A DNA stretch of 64,000 nt, taken from Paenibacillus tarimensis (GTDB lineage: Bacteria; Bacillota; Bacilli; Paenibacillales; Paenibacillaceae). The stretch is taken from contig NZ_JAKGAO010000005.1 in assembly GCF_021532315.1 (NCBI RefSeq), positions 1 to 64,000 of the forward strand, in the 5' to 3' direction. Positions 45,357 through 54,074 of this stretch are shown here, piece by piece. Made by a program: the position numbers and the translations under genes. Within the stretch, counting starts at the first letter, position 1, and every line of letters starts with the position of its first letter. Below the pieces are notes generated by a model. The model was not told the origin of the DNA, did no database searches, and saw only the letters and a list, made by a program, of their open reading frames with translations.

Positions 45357-45410
45357 TCGGCATTAGAATGAGATTTTGCCGGATACCTTACCGGCGCTAG
45401 GGGTAGTAGA

Positions 45411-48400
45411 ATGCAGCTGTCATTGCTAACAGAGACAAGGATATATTCATCCGTTCTGCCCGCTAAGCAGAAGGGGCAGTATTGGGTAACCCATACGAAC
45501 AGCAAGGGCGAAGAAGAGCGAGTTATCAGCGTGGAGGGGCTGGAAGGCAGCTGGATTCTAAAGTCCAACCGCCACGCTGTCATCCTCGACAGCCAGAACC
45601 GCAAAGTGCGGGAAGTGGCTGTCGAGCCGATGAACATCTACAACATCAAGCTGACCAGGACGGAGGAGCATGTCGTCCTGTTTGCCGAGCCGTTATCTGA
45701 TGACCGGAAGGTGTTCCGCAAGCTATTGCTGCCGACCGAAGGGCGGCTGACGATCGGCCGGAGAGAGGGTTGCGACCTGCGTTATGACAACCCCTACATG
45801 TCAACCCGGCATGCTGAGCTGATTCTAAAGGACGGCACGCTCTCCGTACGGGATTGTGAGAGTGCGAACGGCACCTTTGTGAATGGCGTTAACGTGACGG
45901 ATAAGCTGGTAAGCCCCGGTGATACGATTTATATGGTTGGCCTGAAAATTGTGATTGGGCGCGGCTATATTGCTGTTAATAATCCGGATGGTCAGCTTAC
46001 ATACAAGGAAGGCGTCTTCGAGCCCTTCCTCAAGCAGGAGCCAGTTCCCTCGGATGAGGAGGATGATGATTTCGGGGATGAGGACGCCTCGAAGCAGCTC
46101 TTCTACCGGTCGCCGAGATTCAAGCGCGATATCGAGAAGAAGGAGTTCAAGATTGACCCTCCGCCCTCGATGGGCAATATGGAGCAGATGCCCCTCATGC
46201 TGATGCTTGGACCGTCGCTGACCATGGGGATGGCGGCGATGTTCACCGGTCTTTTTACGCTCTACAACGTGATGTATAACGGCGGCAGCATGATGAATTC
46301 CATGCCGATGCTGGTCATGTCCTTCAGTATGCTGATCGGGACAATTCTGTGGCCGATCATGACCAGGCGTTATGAGGGGAAGAAGCGGCGGGAGAAGGAG
46401 AAGGAGCGGCAGGACAAATACCGTAAGTATCTGGAGCAGCTCCGTCAGCAGTTCACCAATGAGGTAGAGCATCAGAGGGAGATTTTGCACGAGAACCACC
46501 TTCCCGTTGCCCACTGTGTGACCCGTATCCGCAACCGGGAGCGCAATCTTTGGGAGCGGACACACCGTCAGAATGACTTTTTAAAGGTCAGGCTTGGTAT
46601 TGGGCGTCTGCCTCTGGATGCCGACTTCCGGTTTCCGGAGAAGCGTTTTTCGTTGGAGGATGATGTTCTGCAGGAGGAACTGCAAAAGATGGCAGATGAC
46701 CCCAAGGTACTGGAGCAGGTTCCAATTTCGCTTGCGATGACCGAGGATTGGGTCAGCGGCCTGATCGGCAGCAGAGAGCTTGTTATGGAGGCGGCCAGGG
46801 GACTTATCCTGCAGCTCGCAGCTCTTCACAGCTATGATGAACTCAAGATGGTGTTTCTCTACGATCCCAAGGAGCAGGGGCAGTGGGGGTTTGTCAAATG
46901 GCTTCCGCATGTGTGGAACAATGAGCGGGAGCTGCGTTTTATTGCTAATTCACCTGCTGAAGTCAAGCAGCTGTCGGCCTTCTTTGAGAAGGAGATCGCT
47001 GCCCGTGAGGAGCTGACAGCGGATGAAGACCTTAAGGATATCAGCCCTCACTACGTGATTTTCTGTGCCAGCAAGCAGTTGGCCGATAAGGCTGAGATGG
47101 TCAGCCAGATCTTGAAGCTGAAGCAGAACTTCGGCTTCAGTCTTGTCCACCTGTACGACGAGCTTATGAATCTTCCGAAGGAATGCTCGCTTGTCGTGGA
47201 ATATGACGAGGGCATTTCAAAAATTTATGACAAGGATGACATCTCCGGCAGCTATATTGCTTTTCAACCGGATGAATATGACCGCCGTGATGAGCTTGAC
47301 CTGGCGATCCGCCTGGCCAACATCCAGCTGAATTCATCGGCCAGCCTGTACAAGCTGCCCACCATGTTGACATTCCTTGAGATGTTCGGGGTCGGTAAGA
47401 TTGAGCATTTGAACGCGCTCACCAGATGGCGTGACAACGATCCGACCCTATCACTGGAGACGCCGATCGGGATTGATACGAATGGGGATATTTTCAAGCT
47501 TGATTTGCATGAGAGATTCCATGGACCGCATGGCCTGATTGCCGGTATGACAGGCTCGGGGAAGAGTGAGTTCATTATGACGTTCATACTGTCGCTTGCT
47601 GTCAACTACCACCCGCATGAGGTAGCATTCATTCTGATTGACTATAAGGGCGGCGGCATGGCGAATGCATTCTCCACGCTTCCCCATCTGGCCGGGACGA
47701 TTACGAACCTGGACGGCGCGGCTGTCAAGCGGTCACTCATTTCCATACAGAGCGAGCTGAAGCGCAGGCAGTCCATCTTTAGTGAGACTAGCAAGTCGCT
47801 CAGCATGAGCAATATGGATATTTATCAGTACCAGAAGCTGTTCCGCGAAGGCAAGGTAAGCGAGCCGCTTCAGCATTTGTTTATTATCTCGGATGAGTTT
47901 GCAGAGCTCAAGACACAGCAGCCCGAATTCATGGAACAGCTAGTCAGTGCTGCACGGATCGGGCGAAGCTTGGGGGTCCATTTGATTCTGGCGACACAGA
48001 AGCCATCGGGCGTTGTGGATGACCAGATTTGGAGTAACAGCCGCTTCCGGATCTGCTTGAAGGTTCAGGAGAAGGCGGACAGCATGGATGTGATTAAGCG
48101 GCCCGACGCCGCCAGTCTGTCGGTAACCGGACGCTTCTATGTCCAGGTAGGCTTTAATGAGCTCTTTGAGCTTGGCCAGTCGGGATGGGGCGGGGCGCCG
48201 TATTATCCGTCGGACAGGCTGGAGAAGAACGAAGATGATAGTGTAGCGGTAGTTGATAACTTGGGACGCATCGTCAAGCAGGTCAAGCTTGATAAGCGAA
48301 AGGCAATGTTCCGGAATCCGCCGAAGCAGATCGATGAGGTGAACAAGTATCTGGCTTCTATTGCAGCGGAGGAAGGGATTACAGTCCGTTCACTGTGGCT

Positions 48401-50033
48401 TGAACCTATTCCTGCTCTTATATACAGGGATGAACTGAAGCAGAAGTACGCTGCATCGAAGGCAGAGCCGTTCGTGCTGAATCCTATTATCGGCGAGGTG
48501 GACGATCCGGTTAACCAGCGGCAGATGCCCATGACATTTCCCCTCACGCAGGAAGGCAATGCGGTCATCTACGGTTCGGCAGGCAGCGGGAAGACAACAT
48601 TCCTTACAACGCTTGTAACCGCCATGCTGGAGGAGCATACGCCGGATGAGGTTAACTTTTATATGCTTGATTTTGCATCGGAGACACTGCGTGCTTTTGA
48701 GAAGGCTCCTCATGTCGGGGATGTGCTTGTCTCGCATGAGACGGAGAAAATCCATAACCTGTTCAAGATGCTGATGCGGGAGATGGAGCAGCGGAAGAAG
48801 CGGTTTGCTGACTATGGCGGAGATTTCTCCTCATACCGCAAAGCCACGGGAGAAGCGGTTCCGGCCATTATCCTGATCATCCATAATTTCTCGGCATTCA
48901 CCGAGCTTTACGATGATCTAGAGGAGACAATTGCGCTGCTTACGCGGGAGGGGCTGAAGTACGGCATCTACTTCGTGGTTACAGCACTCAACACAGGGGC
49001 TGTTCGCTACCGCATTTTACAAAATTTCAAACAGTTGTTCGTTCTGCAGTTGAACGACCAATCTGATTACTCAGGTGTTCTCGGCAACGTGGACGGAGTC
49101 TATCCGTCCAAGCTTAAAGGCCGTGGCATATATAAAACAGACCGGGTGTACGAGTTCCAGCTCGCCCATCTGGTGCGGGGCTCCGATCAGCCGTTTGACG
49201 CCATCCGTCGTATAAGTGCCAAGCTGGCAGCGGATTGGGGTAAGCCAGGGGCTGTGCGGATACCGATTCTTCCAGACCGTGTAGATTCGGCTTATCTGGC
49301 TGATGAGCTGGGCCGTCAGAGCGGCTCTAGGCTTCCGGTGGGTATCGAGAAGAGCAGTCTGAAGGTGGCGTCAGCTGACTTTGATTCCGCTTATATCAGC
49401 TTGGTATTGTCCCAGAGCAATGACAGGGCAGATTTCGCCCAGGGTCTGGCTGAGCTGTACGCGCTTCGGGGCAGCGGAAGCTTAATGGTTCTCGATCCCG
49501 AGGAGCAGTTCATTGAAGACCCGGCTGCCGGTTACCATCTGGTCTCCGGCGCGGCAGACCTGGAAGAAGCGGTTGTTGAGCTGTTCCAGATGCTTGTAAC
49601 CCGCAACAATACGTACAAGGATGCGCAGGAATCCGGCGAGCCGGTTCCGGTATTCGACAAGCAGACCTGCCTGATTGTCTCGTTGTCGGGACTGTTACTG
49701 CGAGTCTCTGCAGATGCCCAGGATAAGCTGAAGGTGCTGCTGGAGCGCGGCGAGCGTGCTTATAATGTGCAGTTCATAATATGCGACAGTGCTCCTCAGA
49801 TCTCAGCCGTAGCCTATGAAGCCTGGTACAAGAACAAGGTGTCGCTGGACCAGGGTATATGGCTCGGCAACGGCATCACCGACCAGTATCAGTTCAAGCT
49901 GGCTAAGATGTCGGGTGATCTGTATCAGGACATTGGCGATGACTTCGGCTATGTCATTCATAAGGGCAGGCCGACCCTCGTCAAGCTGCTGACTTCCGTT
50001 CACTATCATGCGGAGGTGGCGGAGGATGGATAA
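45411..50033 (+). CDS. essC: T7SS FtsK/SpoIIIE-type ATPase EssC (YukB)
   Basis: 1540 residues, full length for the family; the motor of type VIIb secretion. N-terminal FHA domain at about 100-170 (GRLTIGRREGCDLRY, STRHAELILKDG, SANGTFVNG), two membrane helices at about 260-325, then three FtsK-like ATPase domains: D1 with Walker A GMTGSGKSE (about 710-718), D2 with GSAGSGKTT (about 1054-1062), D3 degenerate with no Walker A. The FHA keeps its phosphothreonine-binding G-R, S-x-x-H and N-G residues. AGGGGTAG precedes ATG 45411. WXG100 substrates and EsaB follow immediately. Confidence 0.95.
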   Translation: MQLSLLTETRIYSSVLPAKQKGQYWVTHTNSKGEEERVISVEGLEGSWILKSNRHAVILDSQNRKVREVAVEPMNIYNIKLTRTEEHVVLFAEPLSDDRKVFRKLLLPTEGRLTIGRREGCDLRYDNPYMSTRHAELILKDGTLSVRDCESANGTFVNGVNVTDKLVSPGDTIYMVGLKIVIGRGYIAVNNPDGQLTYKEGVFEPFLKQEPVPSDEEDDDFGDEDASKQLFYRSPRFKRDIEKKEFKIDPPPSMGNMEQMPLMLMLGPSLTMGMAAMFTGLFTLYNVMYNGGSMMNSMPMLVMSFSMLIGTILWPIMTRRYEGKKRREKEKERQDKYRKYLEQLRQQFTNEVEHQREILHENHLPVAHCVTRIRNRERNLWERTHRQNDFLKVRLGIGRLPLDADFRFPEKRFSLEDDVLQEELQKMADDPKVLEQVPISLAMTEDWVSGLIGSRELVMEAARGLILQLAALHSYDELKMVFLYDPKEQGQWGFVKWLPHVWNNERELRFIANSPAEVKQLSAFFEKEIAAREELTADEDLKDISPHYVIFCASKQLADKAEMVSQILKLKQNFGFSLVHLYDELMNLPKECSLVVEYDEGISKIYDKDDISGSYIAFQPDEYDRRDELDLAIRLANIQLNSSASLYKLPTMLTFLEMFGVGKIEHLNALTRWRDNDPTLSLETPIGIDTNGDIFKLDLHERFHGPHGLIAGMTGSGKSEFIMTFILSLAVNYHPHEVAFILIDYKGGGMANAFSTLPHLAGTITNLDGAAVKRSLISIQSELKRRQSIFSETSKSLSMSNMDIYQYQKLFREGKVSEPLQHLFIISDEFAELKTQQPEFMEQLVSAARIGRSLGVHLILATQKPSGVVDDQIWSNSRFRICLKVQEKADSMDVIKRPDAASLSVTGRFYVQVGFNELFELGQSGWGGAPYYPSDRLEKNEDDSVAVVDNLGRIVKQVKLDKRKAMFRNPPKQIDEVNKYLASIAAEEGITVRSLWLEPIPALIYRDELKQKYAASKAEPFVLNPIIGEVDDPVNQRQMPMTFPLTQEGNAVIYGSAGSGKTTFLTTLVTAMLEEHTPDEVNFYMLDFASETLRAFEKAPHVGDVLVSHETEKIHNLFKMLMREMEQRKKRFADYGGDFSSYRKATGEAVPAIILIIHNFSAFTELYDDLEETIALLTREGLKYGIYFVVTALNTGAVRYRILQNFKQLFVLQLNDQSDYSGVLGNVDGVYPSKLKGRGIYKTDRVYEFQLAHLVRGSDQPFDAIRRISAKLAADWGKPGAVRIPILPDRVDSAYLADELGRQSGSRLPVGIEKSSLKVASADFDSAYISLVLSQSNDRADFAQGLAELYALRGSGSLMVLDPEEQFIEDPAAGYHLVSGAADLEEAVVELFQMLVTRNNTYKDAQESGEPVPVFDKQTCLIVSLSGLLLRVSADAQDKLKVLLERGERAYNVQFIICDSAPQISAVAYEAWYKNKVSLDQGIWLGNGITDQYQFKLAKMSGDLYQDIGDDFGYVIHKGRPTLVKLLTSVHYHAEVAEDG

Positions 50034-50277
50034 AATCTTGATCGAGCTCTATATCCCAGCCTCCGGTCAGGTCTATGACGTGTTCATACCTGTCCATCTG
50101 AAGGTGTTCGAGGTTGAAGCGCTGCTGATTAGTGCTGTAACAGATCTGACTGGCGGTTATTTTACCGCAGCTGAAGACACCGTGCTCTGTGACAGGGCAA
50201 CCGGTGAAGTGCTTGATATTAACTTGTCAGTGCAGGAGCTTGGTCTCCAAAACGGCTCCGCACTGATGTTAATATAA
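50026..50277 (+). CDS. esaB: EsaB/YukD-like ubiquitin-fold protein
   Basis: 83 residues with a ubiquitin-like beta-grasp pattern (ILIELYIPASGQVYDVFIPVHLKVFEV ... LGLQNGSALMLI), the family of B. subtilis YukD and S. aureus EsaB, a small cytosolic T7SS component needed for secretion or its regulation. Start ATG 50026 overlaps the end of essC by 8 bases and has GGAGGTGGCGGAGG before it. It follows EssC directly here, while in S. aureus it precedes EssB. Confidence 0.85.
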   Translation: MDKILIELYIPASGQVYDVFIPVHLKVFEVEALLISAVTDLTGGYFTAAEDTVLCDRATGEVLDINLSVQELGLQNGSALMLI

Positions 50278-50314
50278 ATTCAATTTTGCTTAAACATGGA
50301 GAGGAGTTTGAAGG

Positions 50315-50617
50315 ATGTCCAGAAAAATTGTTGTTGAACCGTCCAAGCTGGAAGCAGCAGCAGCCAAGATGGAAGCGCAGGCTGCCGACTACGAACGCCA
50401 GTACAAGCAGATGTATACGGAAGTTGAGGGTATGGGCGCTGCCTGGAAGGGTGCCGATAACCAAGCATATGTAACTCAAATCAAAGGCTTTACCGAGGAC
50501 TTCGATAACATGGTGAAGCTGATGAAGGATTATGTTGAATTTCTTCGCCACAGCGCGAAGACGTACCGTGATACCCAGACCGAAACAGTTAATGCCGCTA
50601 AACGCCTGACGAACTAA
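50315..50617 (+). CDS. WXG100-family protein (EsxA-like)
   Basis: 100-residue helical hairpin with W44-K-G46 at the turn (GAAWKGADNQAYV), the hallmark of ESAT-6/WXG100 proteins exported by T7SS. No signal peptide. The C-terminal Y-x-x-x-D/E export motif is not evident. It probably pairs with the WXG100-like protein encoded 40 bases downstream. AGAGGAGTTTGAAGG precedes ATG 50315. Confidence 0.92.
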   Translation: MSRKIVVEPSKLEAAAAKMEAQAADYERQYKQMYTEVEGMGAAWKGADNQAYVTQIKGFTEDFDNMVKLMKDYVEFLRHSAKTYRDTQTETVNAAKRLTN

Positions 50618-50657
50618 TTCTCAATACCTAAATCCGTAAATATAGGAGGAACTAACC

Positions 50658-50957
50658 ATGGCAGATGGAATTAATATTTCGCTAGCGGAAGTAACGAAAA
50701 CAGCTTCCACGATCAAAACGCTGAACGAGGGCCTCGCAGCCAAGCTTGATGATATTAAGAAGGAAATGAACAATCTGGCCTCTACTTGGCAGAGTGATGC
50801 TTCCGAGACAATCCGCGGCCGCTTTAACGCTCTGGCGCCACGTTTTGAGGAATACAAGAATATCGTAAATTCATACTCGGTTTTTCTTGATAATACCGTG
50901 ACGAACTACAACGCTGCAGAAACAGCGATTAACAGCAACGCAAGCGCGTTCAAGTAA
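50658..50957 (+). CDS. WXG100-like protein with YxxxE export motif (EsxB-like)
   Basis: 99-residue helical hairpin in which the turn reads W44-Q-S46 in place of WxG. The C-terminus carries Y84-N-A-A-E88, matching the Y-x-x-x-[D/E] signal of type VII substrates. Being adjacent to a WXG partner without that motif fits an ESAT-6/CFP-10-style heterodimer where one subunit supplies the signal. ATAGGAGG precedes ATG 50658. Confidence 0.88.
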   Translation: MADGINISLAEVTKTASTIKTLNEGLAAKLDDIKKEMNNLASTWQSDASETIRGRFNALAPRFEEYKNIVNSYSVFLDNTVTNYNAAETAINSNASAFK

Positions 50958-50974
50958 TAGCCATAGACCGGAAT

Positions 50975-51008
50975 GGGCAGAGGGAATTAACCCGATGCCC
51001 TTCCTTTA
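50975..51008 (+). terminator. hairpin between the Esx genes and the effector genes
   Basis: Arms GGGCAGAGGG / CCCGATGCCC with a GA/GA internal mismatch, tail TTCCTTTAT. A weak or partial terminator that would make secretion-machine and Esx transcripts more abundant than effector transcripts. Confidence 0.5.
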
Positions 51009-51166
51009 TCGTTGCCGGTCAAGCCGGAAATTATTGGATTTTTAGCAAGAGAAGGGAACAGGATTACCATAACTATGAAAATAATTTTCTTTTATACATA
51101 GAAGCAGTATCGAACAGACGCCGGTTATCTAACTTACAGCTTGAGCGGGAGGGAGTGGGTGTCCGC

Positions 51167-51925
51167 ATGGGAAGAGCATGGCCGGGGTGGCTGTTCCTTA
51201 TATGCCTATTAATTACCTTGCTGGGAGTGACCGGTTGTATGAAGAATGACAAGAAAACGGCAGCTGACATGCTGGATTATGTGCAGTTGAAGTACGGCGG
51301 GGCTTTTGCTGCCGAAGCTTTTGAAGAGAGAGGTCTGATGCCCGAGCTTTACGGCAGTGACAGAATGCTGGTACACCCGGCGGGACAGCCTGATCTTCCG
51401 TTCTATGTGTATAAGAAAGGGAAGACCGACAGCTACACGGACAATTATATCGAAGCTTCCTTAAGTGTCCGTTACACGGCTAAGCACCAGAGAGAAGTCA
51501 TGCAGCTTGATCAACGTGATATAGCCGTCAAGTTTCGCATCGGCTTTGCCGGTGCCCTGGATGATAAGAGCCTGCTTGATGCAGACCCGGACTCGGCGCT
51601 ATCTGCCATCTCCCATCCTTCTATGCTCTACCTTTATGCGGGTGTCAAGGGCAGCAAAGGGGATAACCGTACGGAATCAGAATTTCTGCACCGTCTGTAT
51701 CAATACATGATGGAGCTTACAGACCGTGACTTCACAGTCGTAGTGGGCTACATCGACGAAGAGGATTACGAGAAGGCTGACCAGCTCCTCCGGATCGCGC
51801 ACACGGTCAACTTCAGCTGGGCTATGCTGGATGATCCCGACCTTCCTGTGGCTTGGTTCGAGCGAAGGGACAACGTGCAGGATGCTTCCTTCTTTCTACA
51901 ACGTTTGGGTGGTGAACAGGAATAA
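51167..51925 (+). CDS. lipoprotein, candidate immunity protein for the T7 lipase
   Basis: 252 residues from ATG 51167 (GTG at 51155 is also possible). Signal peptide with lipobox VTGC, so lipid-anchored outside. The mature part contains YVYKKGKTDSYTDNYIEASLSVRYTA and DFTVVVGYIDEEDYEKADQLLR, not a family I know. The start codon of the lipase-like gene overlaps its stop by one base. In S. aureus the T7 lipase TslA is neutralised by a lipoprotein, TilA, encoded beside it; position and lipidation suggest the same role here. No sequence similarity to TilA is claimed. Confidence 0.68.
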   Translation: MGRAWPGWLFLICLLITLLGVTGCMKNDKKTAADMLDYVQLKYGGAFAAEAFEERGLMPELYGSDRMLVHPAGQPDLPFYVYKKGKTDSYTDNYIEASLSVRYTAKHQREVMQLDQRDIAVKFRIGFAGALDDKSLLDADPDSALSAISHPSMLYLYAGVKGSKGDNRTESEFLHRLYQYMMELTDRDFTVVVGYIDEEDYEKADQLLRIAHTVNFSWAMLDDPDLPVAWFERRDNVQDASFFLQRLGGEQE

Positions 51926-53397
51926 TGTCCATTCAACTTCAGGATCTGACCGAAGAGGAAAAATATTTTTTGGCTGAGTTTTCCTACGTGGATCTTCAGC
52001 ATTCCGTACCGTATTCGCAGGGTAACTCGCACAGCATCCGTGAGGCGCTGGACAGGGCACTGATGTCAAATAATGACCCGGCTCAGGTTGAACGTATTCA
52101 ATCGCTGCAGGTGCAGTATACGAAGCTTACCGAAAAGTTTAACGGCAGGCTGGAGGATGTCCATATTGTCGGCTACCAGAACACCAATCCGATTGGGAAT
52201 GCGACGGAATCCTCTAAGACCGGCTTTGTCGGCTACGCTCTTGAGGATGCAGATGGCAATCAGGGCTATCTATTCCGCGGCAGTGAGCCGAATCACCTGG
52301 TTGACTGGACGGATAACGCTGCCTCATCGTTTACGGGCAATTCAACCCAGCTGAAGCAGGCGAACGCATTCTTCGAGGAGCATTCGGCCGGCAGGAGCGG
52401 GACGATATCGATGATTGGACATTCCAAAGGCAATAACCTGATGACCAGTGTCTATCTCAATAACCTGGATAAGGAAATATATGCTTATGGTATTAATGGC
52501 CAGCCCATCTACTGGTATGATCTGACGAATGAGCAGAAGGCCGCGCTTCGCGGCGACCGGTATACATTTATTATTCATGAATACGATTTTGTCAACACGC
52601 TTGGCTATGTCGATTATGTGGATAAGGTTATTGAGCTAAAAGACCCGTCCAAATTTGTTGATCCGCAAAACTTTAAAGCGGACCCCTTCCATCCGCATTC
52701 ACCGGGAAGTGTAGCCTTTGACAAGAACGGTGATTTTGCCGATGTGAAGCCCCATGACCGGATTGGCCGCCAGGTTCTTAATACCGGGATAACCGTTGTC
52801 CATTGGGGAGAGCTGCTCACGGTTGAGCGAATTCGAACGCTGTTCAGTGATCCGCTCGGGATTGAAATCGCAGCCCAAATCTCCAAGGACGCTTATTATC
52901 TGCTTATCGATACGGTCAAGGTAATTGTGAGCTGTACAGCCGAGCAGCTGCATGCAGTGGCCAACTTTGTTAAGGATCAGACGGTAGCATTTATTGCCAG
53001 AGTGGAAAAACTGGCCAGGGGCATTCATGAAAAGCTGAAGAACTGGTTTGATGATGCGACCGCTGTAGTTAGAGGCGTATTAAAAACAATCAGTGACTTG
53101 CTCTCTGGAGTGGGTGGGGGGCAGGCGATAGAACCCTGCTTGTCCGTTAATCCGGCCCGGCTTGCCTATTATGCAGGCCGGATTTCATCAATCCGCAACC
53201 AAATCGCCGATATTAATGACCGGATCGACGGCTTGTACCGGAGGGTGAGCATTTTTAGCTGGGGGCATCTGTTACGGGCCGATCTTCTGACAACAAGCAG
53301 CCGCTCGCTGCAGCAGAATGTCGACTATCTGAACAACAGCGCCCAGCTCGTAAACCGTACGGAATCGCAGATTAACCGCAGAGCCCAAACCTTTTGA
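51925..53397 (+). CDS. lipase-like T7SS effector with C-terminal helical domain (TslA-like layout)
   Basis: 490 residues, no signal peptide. N-terminal alpha/beta-hydrolase of the Mbeg1/DUF2974 type: nucleophile elbow GHSKG with S167 (ISMIGHSKGNNLMTSVYLNN), and a DPFHPHSPGSVAF stretch that may supply the His. The C-terminal 190 residues are helical: amphipathic helices about 320-390 and a coiled-coil-like end (about 410-490; ARLAYYAGRISSIRNQIADINDRIDGLYRRVS). A toxin domain first and a targeting helix bundle last is the reverse of LXG toxins and matches the TslA class. Two small helical proteins follow, as TlaA and TlaB do. Probable target: phospholipids of competitor cells. Confidence 0.75.
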   Translation: MSIQLQDLTEEEKYFLAEFSYVDLQHSVPYSQGNSHSIREALDRALMSNNDPAQVERIQSLQVQYTKLTEKFNGRLEDVHIVGYQNTNPIGNATESSKTGFVGYALEDADGNQGYLFRGSEPNHLVDWTDNAASSFTGNSTQLKQANAFFEEHSAGRSGTISMIGHSKGNNLMTSVYLNNLDKEIYAYGINGQPIYWYDLTNEQKAALRGDRYTFIIHEYDFVNTLGYVDYVDKVIELKDPSKFVDPQNFKADPFHPHSPGSVAFDKNGDFADVKPHDRIGRQVLNTGITVVHWGELLTVERIRTLFSDPLGIEIAAQISKDAYYLLIDTVKVIVSCTAEQLHAVANFVKDQTVAFIARVEKLARGIHEKLKNWFDDATAVVRGVLKTISDLLSGVGGGQAIEPCLSVNPARLAYYAGRISSIRNQIADINDRIDGLYRRVSIFSWGHLLRADLLTTSSRSLQQNVDYLNNSAQLVNRTESQINRRAQTF

Positions 53398-53410
53398 CGG
53401 AGGATGAGCC

Positions 53411-53650
53411 ATGAACGAAATAGATAAGCAGAAGGAAAGAGAAGAAGCGGAGCGCAGGGAAAGATCCCGGACACGTGCGGAGATTAATGAAATCATCAGG
53501 CAGCTGAACGCGGTAAGCCGGGAGCTAGATCAGCTGGCCGAAGGTGTGGCTTCAGAGTTTAGGGGGATCGGGTCGCAGATGTGCGCGTCGAGCCTGAAGA
53601 GCAATGCGGACAAATACCGCCAGGTTGCGGGTCAATTAAGCCGCATTTAA
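53411..53650 (+). CDS. small helical protein, candidate effector-targeting partner
   Basis: 79 residues, almost entirely helical and charged (DKQKEREEAERRERSRTRAEINEIIRQ), then LNAVSRELDQLAEGVASEFRGIGSQM. No signal peptide or WxG. Starts 14 bases after the lipase gene with CGGAGGATG upstream. It is in the position of a TlaA/TlaB-type partner that binds the C-terminal bundle of the lipase to form a composite export signal. Confidence 0.7.
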   Translation: MNEIDKQKEREEAERRERSRTRAEINEIIRQLNAVSRELDQLAEGVASEFRGIGSQMCASSLKSNADKYRQVAGQLSRI

Positions 53651-53695
53651 CGACTTAGCTTAGGGTTCATAAACACGAATAAGAGGGTGCGTAAG

Positions 53696-54025
53696 ATGGG
53701 GATAAATGTGGGTCTCGCCAGCTCTCAGGCCGGACAGCTCAGACAGCAGGCTTCTGAGCTGAGCGCCAGCCTGAATAACCTCGCTCAGTTTAAAGCGCAG
53801 CTGGGCCAGGGTTGGAAAGCAGAAGAAGTGGCCTATATCAATCAGGCCATCGACTCCATTCATAAGGAAATTACGCAGCTGGCCGCTGCCTTGAACAGTC
53901 TGGGCGGCGATATCGTTCAGACTGCTCAGGAAATCCGGGAAGAGGAATTAAGGCGGGAAGCTGAAGCACGGGCGGCTGCCGAAGCCGCGGCCAAGGCTGC
54001 CGCTAAAGCCCGGGCCGCCAAATAG
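53696..54025 (+). CDS. WXG-like helical protein with Ala-rich tail
   Basis: 109 residues. Two helices with a Trp at the turn (LGQGWKAEEVAYINQAIDSIHKEI) resemble a divergent WXG100 hairpin; the last 35 residues are an Ala/Glu/Arg-rich coil (EELRREAEARAAAEAAAKAA). Start ATG 53696 is better placed for the GAGGGTG ribosome site than GTG 53687. Probably the second helical partner of the lipase-like effector, or of the 402-residue protein that follows. Confidence 0.7.
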   Translation: MGINVGLASSQAGQLRQQASELSASLNNLAQFKAQLGQGWKAEEVAYINQAIDSIHKEITQLAAALNSLGGDIVQTAQEIREEELRREAEARAAAEAAAKAAAKARAAK

Positions 54026-54074
54026 GTACGCTGTGCCGGGCGGAATTATGCGAGTACTAGGAGGTGCCTGAGAA

